Assembly (NCBI GenBank): GCA_002633005.1 | Contig: NMRA01000308.1 | Coordinates: 137,678-201,677, forward strand | DNA length: 64,000 nt | Reading direction: 5' to 3' | Origin: Phoronis australis | Lineage: Eukaryota; Phoronida; Phoronidae | Shown here: in pieces, positions 1-10,611 of the stretch | How positions within the stretch are numbered: the first letter of the stretch is position 1 | Layout: the number at the start of each line of letters is the position of its first letter | Made by a program: the position numbers and the translations under genes | The notes under the pieces: model-generated | Told to the model about the DNA's origin: nothing | Database searches by the model: none | The model's input: only the letters and a program-made list of their open reading frames with translations

Positions 1-18
1 CCCCCCCCCCCCCCCCCC
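1..18. repeat. Poly-C run at window edge
   Basis: The window opens with 18 consecutive C. It is a simple homopolymer and may mark a contig edge or a sequencing/assembly artefact. Confidence 0.6.
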
Positions 19-320
19 GCCATATCTGCTGCTGTAATTTGTGGTGAAAGTAAGGTGTCTTTAAAGGCGAAGGCAACCTTTTTTCATGTCATTTTTAGCA
101 AAACTAAGGTTCGTTGATTGTCCCAGACATATTTTTCACTTATTTACTGCTTTTTGTAATTTAATTAATTACTCGTCGTCTACTCCAGAAGTGACGTTTT
201 GGGAGGCAAGAATTTTGCGCCAATTTCTTTTCATATAGTCTGACTGTGAGAGCAGTGGAGTCAGTCATTGTTCTACCTCGGTTGTGATAAGTTCGGTCGT
301 CGTTTGCTTTTGCTTATGAG

Positions 321-560
321 TCAGTCAACATGCCACGCTGTTGCTGCGAACTGGGGTGTACTCATTATTGTCTCACTTACAGAGGAAGAACTGTCCCACT
401 TGCCCGAGTGTCCCTTAACACATTCCCACTGGAGGGTGATCTGAGCACCCAAACTGCTTACATCCCGCCGTGTGACTCCCTCGCCACACTCCTGGCACCT
501 TCCAAATAGCTCCAATACAAGTCCGCAATAAACTTATCAAACTCAGGCTCACCGATCTGT
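321..560 (-). pseudogene. Transposase zinc-ribbon-like fragment
   Basis: On the minus strand a segment reads ELFGRCQECGEG, followed about 24 residues later by CVKGHSGKWDS. The paired CxxC and CxxxH arrangement resembles the zinc ribbon found in THAP-linked transposases. The frame then runs into the inverted repeat and ends. Flanking residues that look related are in another frame, so at least one frameshift is likely. This is an eroded part of the 65-1382 element. Confidence 0.4.
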
Positions 561-922
561 TTATTGGATGACAAACTGTCCTCTTCACTGGGTGTCGAAC
601 TGGGCCTGTATTCACTCCCACTACTCAACATCTCTGCAGGGCTGCTTACAGGCTCTGGGCTAGAGACAACTGCTCAGTGCGAATCACTGCTAGTTCCCGG
701 AATTGCATGTAATGAGGTACGTTCGGAGGCACGTGTGACAGTAGATGAAGTGCCTTCAGTCACTGTATATAGTGGCCACAGCTCGCAAGGCTTCTCGCTT
801 CAAAAACACACTTCTCTGGGTTGGCGACGGGGCACTGCCGGGAATCAACAGCGATGGTATGGTACCCTTCTTCAGGCGTCATTGAATCGCAGGGACCTTC
901 ATCAATTCAGCATACATATCTG

Positions 923-1132
923 TCATAATCTGATGGCAGAAAATGCTTGCCACACACTCGGTAACCCTCCATTGCTTTGTATGTTGTGTGGACGGGTAGC
1001 GCTGCGTTCTTCACATGAACGAGCTAGCCAAGTACAGCGAAGTGTGTCATCCTTCGGAAAGCGCCGCAAGGTACCCAAAGCATGTGTGAGACAATAATGA
1101 GTACATCCCGGCACGCAGCAACAGCGTGGCAT
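923..1132 (-). pseudogene. THAP zinc-finger N-terminus of a transposase, truncated
   Basis: The frame begins MPRCCCVPGCTHY and continues into a stretch with RRFPKDDTLRCTW, which fits the start of a THAP domain (C2CH zinc-coordinating, DNA-binding). It stops after 69 residues and no intact transposase follows. It lies at the right end of the Kolobok-like element and partly overlaps its inverted repeat. I call it a relic. Confidence 0.55.
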
Positions 1133-1431
1133 GTTGACTGACTTGTAAACTAAAGCAAACGACGACCGAACTTATCACAAACGAGGTAGAACAATGACTG
1201 ACTCGACAGCTCTGACAGTCAGACTATAAAGAAAAGAAATTGCCTCTCAAAACGTGACTTCCGGAGTAGAGGACGAGAAATTAATCAAATTACGAAAAGC
1301 TGTAATTAAGTGAATGTGTCTGGGATAATCAACGAACCTTATTTTTTGCTAAAAGTGACATGAAAAAAGGTTGCCTTCGCCTTTAAGTTGGTTGAATGAA
1401 GCTTCAAATTTGCTGTACGTGTATTTGGCAG

Positions 1432-4400
1432 ATTATGAGTGAGCTGGTGAGTAATGGGGTACAGATCTATCAGTTCCCTACTGATGATGAGACTGTGGCT
1501 GATCTCAACTCACAGATGAATGTAAGTACTTGACTCACATAGACACTCTCTTCACAGTAAATGATGCAATAAACGCCATGTAAATAATTAAAACCTGGTT
1601 AACGATGTGTGAGACGTTATTACATGTGGGTTTCATCTCACGATTACCAATATTAGCTGCAGGTAGTGATTTTAATATTTATCTTCATAGAATCTAAGGG
1701 GTTTGGTTATTAAAATATCAATATCAATATCACTGTTTGTCAGTTTGGGATAGCTCACTGGCTGTATTAATGTTCGTAGTAAAATTGGCTCATTTAAAGT
1801 GAGGTTAGGCCAAAAAATATGTAATTGAGTCTGGCCTGTCTCAGCGCACCTCAGCTGCATCAGGTGACACTTGCAAAAAGGTACGATCCCGAACCATTTC
1901 AGCTAGCATTGGGGCTTTATCTTTTTGAAAACAGACAACATCACTGCATCAGTTTTCAAAAAAAAAATGGGACAAAAACCAATTATGTTATTTTTTGACT
2001 GAATATGAAATTTGCTTGCCTGTTGTAAAATGAAATGTGCCAATGCATGTAACTTCACGTTTTGTATCTGTGTTTGATTATCTCCCCTGTTGCAGGGCCT
2101 GCTCCCATTTGCTGTGGTTGGAAGTAATGACGAAGTCAAGGTTGGCAACAAGATGGTTAAGGCTCGTCAGTACCCGTGGGGAACCGTGCAAGGTATGCTT
2201 GGAACTAGGTCATTCTTAATTTATTTTGTAACTTTGTATTTGTTACTGATGTCTTAATGTTTCACTTCTGAAATCTTTTCTGCTGACATAATTTGGCTTG
2301 TGTGAAATTCAGAAACTTGTTTTATTTTCCGGCCTGCCAAGACATCACATCAATGTAAGAAAATCATTGCTCTTGGACTGCCAAAACGTAGACCTGTTCA
2401 TAAACTAGCAATGTGTTGTCTGCACGTGTCATTAGTCGATATATAAATGTGCTAGTGGTGGTGGAAGAGAGTTATCAAGTGGTGCAGCAGACATTACTTG
2501 TGACTTGAATACAACAAAGTGTACTCCGTGACATTACTTGTGACCCGAGTACAACAAAGTGTACTCTGTGACATTAGTTGTGACCCGAATACAACAAAGT
2601 GTAGAATCGTGGTGTCGTATTATTTTACCGCCTGCTCAGCCTGTAGTTAAGACATCACAAAACTTGATTTGATACTTTGTCCACGGATATCTAAGAATAA
2701 TGGGATGTAACTGTGGCATAGCTGGGCAGTGGTGATCAGTTTTACGTGTCTATTTGCAGTACACAACAAAAGTCTTACACTACACAATCCCTACTACTCT
2801 GTGTTACCAGATTCTTCAACAGAAATTAGTTTCTTTATGTCGAACTATCATAATTGTCATTGTTGTCCTGTCTTCTGCTATTGCTTTCCTCAGAGTCTCA
2901 TTACTCCTATTTATGTTTCTCACTCTGTGTATTCCAGTTGAGAATGAGAATCACTGCGACTTTGTGAAGCTGCGTGAGATGTTGCTGCGCACCAACATGC
3001 AGGACTTGGTGGAACAGTTGCACTCACGACACTACGAGCTGTACCGACGTTGCAAGCTGACAGAGATGGGCTTCTCAGACAGTGAAAACCAAAGGTCAGT
3101 CGAGTAGCAAGTGTCTTCACCCCCCTCTTTCTTTTGTGCGGTTTCCTCTTTAGCCCCCCCCCCCTCCACCCTATTTTGTTCATGTGCTTTATTGCAAGCT
3201 CATAGACCAGGATTACCATTTCCCTGTCCTCATCGCAGTCCTCATTAGTTCTCCCCACCTCTCTACTGTGCATCACAGCTGTCATCGTAATGTTCATTGT
3301 TGTTTTGTACTTGATCTTAGATTCATTGTTTTGCTCTATAAATTACTTTGTCAATTTGAAAATGTATGATCTGCTGTATTTTCAGACTATGTATTTTGTA
3401 CTGGCATCATCTTTGTGCTTTTTAAATTCAGCTTCCAACAGTCGTTTGAGCAGAAGCGCAATCAACATCTGGCTGATCTTCAACGCAAGGAGGAAGAAAT
3501 GAGGCAAATGTTTGTTGTGCGTGTCAAAGAGAAGGAGGCAGAACTCAAGGAAGCTGAGAAGGAAGTGAGTGGACCTGTGGGATACCTTTTAAGGGGTGAA
3601 CTGAGTTGTATCTTTGCCTTTAGTCGATTAAAATATTAGAACAAGAGGTCAGGTTTCCACCATGTTCTAGATGAAACAAATTGAGTTATTGTTGGTGAGA
3701 AAATAGGCATCAGCTTCGATCTAAATGATCTCGTCCAGCTGTGACAGGGCAATGTCTTGGAAGGTTGTACACATATCTGAACCCTCTTGTTACAGGTGCA
3801 TTGAAGGTTCTGACAATGTACATGGTTTGGTAGTATAACCAGCAATGTTTTGTTTATCGTGTGGCGCATTGATTGAAAAAGTTTGTGAATTCTAGAAGTC
3901 AATCTGCCTTGCAATGTGCCGGTTTTGTAATGTGGAGTTGTTTATAGCTTTGCATTCCGCAAACTTTTGAACTAACTCCACTGTGTACAAGGTGACAGGA
4001 GAATAACGACCTTCAATTGCAACAAACCTTTTTGAAAAGTCCTGAGAGATTCTGTGTATCACAGTTGGACTACTTCTCAACTCCTTTCAATGTTACATTC
4101 TGTGTATCACAGTTGGACTACTTCTCAACTCCTTTCAATGTTACATTCTGTGTATAACAGTTGGACTACTTCCCAACTCCTTTCAGTGCTACATTCAGTG
4201 TATCACAGTTGGACTACTTCCCAACTCCTTTCAATGTTACATTCTGTGTATGAAAGTTGGACTACTTCCCAACTCCTTTCAATGTTATATTCTGTGTATC
4301 ACAGTTGGACTACTTCTCAACTCCTTTCAATGTTACATTCAGTGTATCACAGTTGGACTACTTCTCAACTCCTTTCAATGTTACATTCTGTGTGTCACAG

Positions 4401-5125
4401 TTGGACTACTTCTCAACTCCTTTCAATGTTACATTCTGTGTATGAAAGTTGGACTACTTCCCAACTCCTTTGAATGTTATATTCTGTGTATCACAGTTGG
4501 ACTACTTTTCAACTCCTTTCAATGTTACATTCTGTGAATCACAGTTGGACTACTTCTCAACTCCTTTCAATGTTACATTCAGTGTATCACAGTTGGACTA
4601 CTTTTCAACTCCTTTCAATGTTACATTCTGTGAATCACAGTTGGACTACTTCTCAACTCCTTTCAATGTTACATTCAGTGTATCACAGTTGGACTACTTC
4701 TCAACTCCTTTCAATGTTACATTCTGTGTATCGCAGTTGGACTACTTCCCAACTTCTTTCAATGTTACATTCTGTGTATCGCAGTTGGACTACTTCCCAA
4801 CTCCTTTCAATGTTACCTTCTGTGTATCACAGTTCGACTACTTCTCAACTCCTTTCAGTGCTACCCGTTATGGAAAACTAATGTCCGACGTTAATTTTTT
4901 CCTAATGGTTGGGAAAAAAATAAAAAATTTGTTATCTTGCAGCTCCACGCCAAGTTTGACAGCTTGAAACGTCAACACGCCGATGAAAAGAAGAAAATGG
5001 AGGACAAAAAACGTCAGCTGGACGACGATATGTCGCTGTTCCAGAAACGCAAAATGTCCACCATTCAATCGCAGCAACAAGCCCAGCAAGCAGCTACCAT
5101 GGGCAAACATGGCAAGAAGAAGTAG
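1432..5125 (+). CDS. Septin, SEPT6/8/10/11 group (3' part, 5 exons)
   Basis: Septins are GTP-binding proteins that form hetero-oligomeric filaments at the cortex and cytokinetic furrow. Exons visible: 1432-1521, 2096-2192, 2938-3094, 3432-3564 and 4943-5125. They join in frame (phases 0,1,2,0) to 219 residues ending at TAG 5123-5125. Diagnostic pieces are [50 protein letters not shown] and the coiled-coil part [20 protein letters not shown], which match vertebrate SEPT6/SEPT11 closely and in order. This covers the end of the GTPase domain, the septin unique element and the C-terminal coiled coil. The P-loop and Switch exons must lie left of the window. All donors are GT and all acceptors AG. 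The exact paralogue cannot be assigned because vertebrate SEPT6/8/10/11 are later duplicates. Confidence 0.95.
2490..2603. repeat. 40-bp tandem repeat, 3 copies
   Basis: Three direct copies with period 40 (GACATTACTTGTGAC... ACAAAGTGTACT) in the septin intron between the exons at 2096 and 2938. No coding or RNA signal was seen. Confidence 0.85.
4051..4863. repeat. 48-bp minisatellite, about 17 copies
   Basis: The unit begins TCTGTGTATCACAGTTGGAC and has period 48. Copies differ at a few positions. Because 48 is a multiple of 3 and the unit lacks stops in several frames, long false reading frames arise (repeating [16 protein letters not shown] and others). The array fills the septin intron before the last exon (acceptor at 4942). 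It is non-coding. Confidence 0.95.
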
Positions 5126-7080
5126 ACGTCAGCCAATTTGTTTTAGGCTTCATTTTAATGGCATCCTATTCAATAATCGCATTTTTATAATTTCATAGTG
5201 TGCATGTTGATATCTGTCTGCTGAGTTATGGGAGTGATAGAAAACTCTAAATCAGGAGTCTGTTTCATGGATGGTTGTGTACTCAATCATACCTTAGAAT
5301 TGGACGCCCGTCACTGTAATCATGATTAGATATCTTCATTGAATGAATGAGAATTTTTGAGGGATTAGTAAAATTCGCAGCAAAGTGTCTACCAAGAAGC
5401 TAAATTTAATCACTGATTACAGGGTGCTGAACTAATATAGATGTAACAGACTCCTGGTGTCTGGACATATCGAGTTTGTGTATTTTCTTGAAGGGAACAC
5501 AGTGTGCTGAGGTTGTGATCTTGAATGGTAACGTGTTCAGTTTATTCCTCCTGTTCTCTGAACATGCAGATGACAGGATTAGATGCGTGGGCCAATCTTT
5601 GCTTAAGGTGCCGTGTAGTTGACACTTTGTGGTCTTTTCTCACATTTTGAAGGAACCTACTGGTGACAACTATTCAATACCAAAGTTAACATGAGAGTAC
5701 ATGGATGAACAACGGATTGGTCATTTCCTTGTTGCAGTACAGTAATCAGTTACATCTATTTATTTATTAGTTGATTGTAAATTGTTGTCATGTAGCTGTT
5801 AGTTGCTTTTGAATGCAAGCTTAATAACAAAGGGATATTTAAAAACACCTGTTTGGTATTAACTTAGTGCTGTAATAAGAGTATGCAATGTGAATAATGT
5901 TGGTGAAGTGGTTGGAGAAATGATCTGATTGGAGTAGATTAGATTTATGCAATTTATGTAAGCCAATGACGGGTGTTGTTACCTGCAAATATGAACAAGT
6001 AGTTTTATGCAGCAGATCTAGAATATATCGCGTCTGAACAATTCATCTTGTAAAATTGGGATGTAAGAACTTCCAAAATGAATTTAAAACGCAAGTTTTT
6101 AATTGAAGATGGCTCTGTTTGTATTTTTAATTGCATAGCACATCTCTTCCAATAGTTCAAAGTTGCAGTAGACGTCACAGTATTTTGTTTGTCTTTACAG
6201 AACATTTTATCTGAAGTCTTGTTGTCAGGTTACCAGAGGGCTCTTTTAAGAATGCCCAATTTTCGGTTGTGGTTTAACATAAAAAACCCTGGGACTTCTT
6301 TCAGTGTTGTTAACTGCAATGCCCTCTTCAGGCATCTACTTGAAATGCCTGCTAGGATTCACTTTGACATCAGTTTAGCAACTCAAAGGAAAATCCAGTG
6401 ACAAATCTGATTAACTTGAAATATACGATCTTTTTTTAGGACGTAAATTGAACAGTTAATGTCACCGTAGTCTCATTTTCCACACAAGCACCCCGTGCTC
6501 CCTGAAACCATCCTGAATTACCCACATGGGCTTTTTGGAACCTTGTTTCGGTAGTGGTGGCTTTCTTGGTGAAGACCCTTTCAGAAATTTCTGTTATATA
6601 ATAATTGACCCTCAGGATGACCTGTTCAATTGCAACGTGACTAGGTTACATGCAACACTAGCTATAGTCCTCAAACTGTCAAGTCTCCATTGTTATAACA
6701 AGTGCCAAAATTTACCATTTCAGGTAGAATACTCTCCATGTTTGCACCATTAAGTTCACATATTTTGTAATTTGTGTGGCATCTCACTTTGACGTAATCT
6801 GTGCCAGGCCATTTAGTTAATATTGGAGTATAACACTTATAGTCAGTGTTAGATAGCATGTATATTGTGTAGACTAGAAAATGTCAGTTTTTGTAGCAAG
6901 CTTTTTATACAGTAAAACAACTAATGAAATACGACTCGTTATGTGGTGCTTTGATTAGGCCTGGTGTTGATAACTCTACTTAAGTGTTCATTTCCCCATT
7001 ATATATTTAGTTGTTGATAATTTTCCACTCTATTAATTCATTTTCAAAAGGTCACCTCATAATTAAGAAGAGCAACACAG
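5126..7080. other. Septin 3' UTR and downstream intergenic sequence
   Basis: After the septin stop the sequence is AT-rich with no frame that resembles a known protein. The first part is probably the 3' UTR, but I could not pick a poly(A) signal with confidence. Nothing else is supportable here. Confidence 0.4.
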
Positions 7081-8245
7081 AGCGATGAAATGCGCCCGCA
7101 CTTCTAAGGTGTTTTAGTGTCACAAAAATGGGCAATAGATGGCATAGAGTGCGTCAAACCCATAGACATCATTATGACGTCTATGGTCAAACCCATTTGA
7201 ATTGAAGGGGTGCCGTCTCTGTAATACGCAACTATTTGCCCAATTTCATGAAAATAAGCCAATTGAAAAAAACAACACTAGGGGGCACAGCTATAGTCTG
7301 ATTGGTCGAAAATTATCCGTCATTTGTTGCCATAGGAGTGCATCTGCCAAATTTCGCAGATCCTTCAAAGGGTTAAGAAGATGCAGTCGTAGGTGCAGTC
7401 AGCATAGTCGGAAACGTAGGAAAATCAACTTCAGCCGGGGTCTTCTCATCAGGAACACAACTGTCGATTTTTATAATGATCCATGGAGTGGTTTGGCAGA
7501 TAGACATACAAATATCAAAAGCATAATGTTTTAAATGGCCACTAGGTGGTGCAGAAAACATCAAATCTGTCCAAAATGAAAGGCCCTTTTGTCTCCTTTA
7601 TGGAAACGTGTTTGCTGAATTTAATGAACTCCGAAGATACAGACTATTGAAGGTAAACATAAAAAACATTTTGCCACGAGAGGGCTCAGTAGAATTTGGA
7701 TCAGTTCGACACTCGTTACCGTTTTGTTGTCTGTTCCATAGGAATTCATCTTTCAAATATCGCAAAGCACCTTCAAAAAATTGAGGAGACTCAGCCACAG
7801 ACGCAAAAAAAAACAAAATCACCACTATGGGGCAACACTGTAGTCGGACTTGTCTGAAAGTCAATGTTAATTGTAGCCTCATCAGGAACACACCTTAAAT
7901 TTTCATAACGATCCTTTGAGCAGTATGGCAGATAGAAAACGGGTGCAAAAATGGCCACAAAGTGGTGTAAAATCCGTCCAAAAATGTAATGGTGTCCTAA
8001 CATCCTTACTAAAACCTATGGCCAAATTTCACAAAAATTCATCGAAGAATTCCGAAGACAATGAAACTGCCTCTTGGGGGCACAGCAGTGCTCAGATTGG
8101 TTCGAAACTTGTCATTTATTGTCAGCCGCATAGGAACACTGCCAAATTTCAATAAGATCCTGCAAGGGGTTTAGGAAATAGAGCTGCGGGTAGAGAGAGA
8201 TGACAACAATATGCACCCACGTATAAATATGTGGGTGCGTAAAAA
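7080..8245 (+). repeat. GTGGGCGCAT-end dispersed repeat with internal CTCF-like motif units (copy A)
   Basis: The stretch begins GATGAAATGCGCCCGC and ends with a hairpin TGCACCCACGT...ATGTGGGTGCGT. Internally it repeats a unit of roughly 150-250 bp with a recurring phrase: CACTAGGGGGCACAG, then a segment about a first-person-like 'GCCAAATTTC', then 'AAGGGTTAAG(A/G)AGA'. The same family occurs at 37030-37572, 38645-40288 and, in reverse, 48110-49040. The unit core matches the CTCF consensus (CCANNAGRKGGC). Frames across it are shadows. Confidence 0.7.
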
Positions 8246-10050
8246 GCAACCGTTTTAGTATACTTTCAAAAATATTCCCACAAACTGCTACCAAGACCAA
8301 ATAACTAGCAAAATAAATATATTTGATAAAAGAACAGCAAGTCCAAATTTAAGCAGTTAATTCAGTTTAACTTCTGCCAATTTCTCTAGAAGGATGCCAC
8401 TCCACCTAAAGTCTGAACGCTTACTTACACCGGTACAAAACTTATAACCAGACCAGGTATGGGTGTTAGTTTGTTAAGGCTCTCTTAATAAAGTAGACAT
8501 TTTAGTTAAATTGGACTCCGACGCTTGTCTCAACTTCCAAATTTCTAACTGAGGTTTATGAAATGTTACATTAATCGAGAAAGGTGTTTTTACAAAGTGT
8601 ATGGAAATATATTGCATAAGTGAAAATGTTTTATTTGGAAGTGGCAGCTAAAAAAGTGATGAACTTTATGTGATAACTAAGAGCAAAGTAGGGAAAAGAA
8701 AGACAAACACCATGAATACGTCAAAGTACCACACCACTACTACATCTCCTGCCACATCTTTTCCTGGGCCTTCCTTGGGAAACGAAGAAAAGCTGGGTGC
8801 TGAAGAGAGACGACGTTGACCTGACTTGAGCCAAGGCATGTGCTCTCATGAATCATTACTTCGTGCCAGATTGCACTCTACATTAGAGTAAATTTTCAAG
8901 TTCATTTAGTGAAAAGTATTGGTTAAGATCTTTACTTTTATTTACATTTTATTTTAGGCATACTATCAACTTTTTCCGAGAATAAGCCACTGGTTATACT
9001 GCAAGCTGAAGATGCAAGTTTTGGAGAATTTACAAGCCAAAATCCTGAAAATAGCCTCATGCCATTGTTCTAATCCAGACCACCGTTTAATTACAATGCT
9101 ATCAGTCCTATTAGTCAGATGAAGTCCTAATACAGTTTTACTTCTTCAATTTAGGACAAACATAATTGCTAAAATCACCATTTCCTAATTTTTAAATCTT
9201 GGCAATTTTACCAAAAGCTCCTTTGTGACATCTTTACCCACACCTACTGTACTGACTACACAGTAACAAGTTACTTTACCCCCTGTCTGGCATGCCTTGC
9301 CCCAAACTGAATGATACACCACCTGTCTGGCATGCCTTGCCCCAAACTGAATGATACACCCCGTCTAGCATGCCTTGCACCAAACTGAATGATACACCAC
9401 CTGTCTGGCAAGCCTTGCACCAAACTGAATGATTTTTACTGTATTTACTGACCAGAAATTTGCATTAACAATGAATTTCAATTTTTGCAAATATCATCGC
9501 GTGTAAAAGATATTCAAAATAATTTTATTATAAACGATGTTCACAACTTGTAGTCCCAATAAAATTTACCTCTTCATGTCAAAAATGGAAATTAAAAATG
9601 AACGGAAGTCTATAATAAAGAATTTAATATAAAAGCACAGAAAAAATTGAAACATTGAAATTCTTGAAAGCCTAAAATGAGCAATAAAAAACAACTTTTA
9701 AATTAATACTGCAACAAATTTTAAAAACTCAATGAACGGGATTTATTGACAATGCACTCAAGCATAGCTTTGAATCAGATGTGATTTTTCAAGATTTATC
9801 AACGCACTCGACATATTTTTCTAACATGAAATCGAAGTCAGTCAGTACTCAATGCAGTCCCCTAAGTAATGATTATAGCCGGGTGTTGAATTTTACATCG
9901 TGTACATTTGATTTACAAAGCAATGTTGAGTGAACGCTCATCATATCACACATTAAAGTGCAAGATTCACACATTACAATAAATAGGAACCTCTCATGCT
10001 CCTAGTAACTTCACGCCTGATATATTGAAATGCTGTAGTGCTTATATTTG
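8246..10050. other. Convergent intergenic region, no gene seen
   Basis: AT-rich sequence between the septin 3' end and the N4BP2 3' end. Apart from the 39-40 bp tandem array at 9280-9433 I see no gene, RNA or recognisable transposon. Confidence 0.4.
9280..9433. repeat. 39-40 bp tandem repeat, 4 copies
   Basis: Four direct copies of a unit containing CTGTCTGGCATGCCTTGC followed by CCAAACTGAATGAT. Confidence 0.85.
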
Positions 10051-10051
10051 T

Positions 10052-10360
10052 CTTCAGCAGAATGCTATTGGTTTTGATGACACAAGTACCTTCAGCAGAA
10101 TGCTATTGGTTTTGATGACACAAGTACCTTCAACGGAATGCTATTGGTTTTGATGACACAAGTACCTTCAACAGAATGCTATTGGTTTTGATGACAAAAG
10201 TACCTTCAACAGAATGCTATTGGTTTTGATGACAAAAGTACCTTCAACAGAATGCTATTGGTTTTGATGACACACGTACCTTCAGCAGAATGCTATTGGT
10301 TTTGATGACAAACGTACCTTCAGCAGAATGCTATTGGTTTTGATGAAACATGTACTTCCA
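10052..10360. repeat. 39-bp minisatellite, 8 copies
   Basis: The unit contains CTTCAGCAGAATGCTATTGG and TTTTGATGACACAAGTAC, period 39, about eight copies. It lies immediately downstream (in gene orientation) of the N4BP2 stop codon, in its likely 3' UTR or flank. Confidence 0.9.
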
Positions 10361-10568
10361 ACAATGTTAGAATAGTCCACCAGCCAAATTCTTACATTTG
10401 TCATTTGTGACAACATTCAATGGTATAAAATGTCCTGCATGACAGATTGCCGTTGCAGCAACTGAAAGCTCTAGCTGTCTTGACTTTTGCACACTCTTGG
10501 TTCTTAATTGGAGCCAAAGGTTCCAGGAGACTGTTCGTAGCCACAGGAAAATTGCGTTCATCTGACTC

Positions 10569-10611
10569 TCAGAAATGTACTTTGACTACTCCTGGACCTG
10601 GGTGGGTGAAT
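10569..10611 (-). CDS. N4BP2: N4BP2 exon 15: last 14 residues of SMR domain
   Basis: Acceptor TTTGCCAG precedes 43 coding nt, which complete the codon split from exon 14 and read [13 protein letters not shown] then TGA. This matches the end of the vertebrate SMR domain (F-x-E-x-x-PG-x-L-x-V). Without this exon the frame at 11065 would end early at an apparent TAA. Confidence 0.85.

Larger units (their letters stand above)
65..1382 (-). mobile_element. Non-autonomous Kolobok-like DNA transposon with THAP/transposase remnant
   Basis: The element has terminal inverted repeats of roughly 300 bp, starting AGGCGAAGGCAACC on the left and ending with its complement on the right. TTAA flanks both ends (61-64 and 1383-1386). 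TTAA target sites together with THAP-domain transposases are the known signature of the Kolobok superfamily. The inverted repeats extend into the beginning of a THAP-type zinc-finger reading frame (MPRCCC at about 1132 going down, and a mirrored copy near 329). Between them only fragments of a transposase remain, so the element is not self-sufficient. It ends 46 bp before the septin exon at 1432. Confidence 0.75.

Noticed and set aside
564-1097. 177-residue + strand reading frame
   Set aside because: It overlaps, on the opposite strand, the THAP and transposase remnants of the Kolobok-like element and resembles no known protein.
4051-4863. CRISPR-like array
   Set aside because: Units are contiguous with no unique spacers, and the genome is eukaryotic. 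It is a minisatellite.
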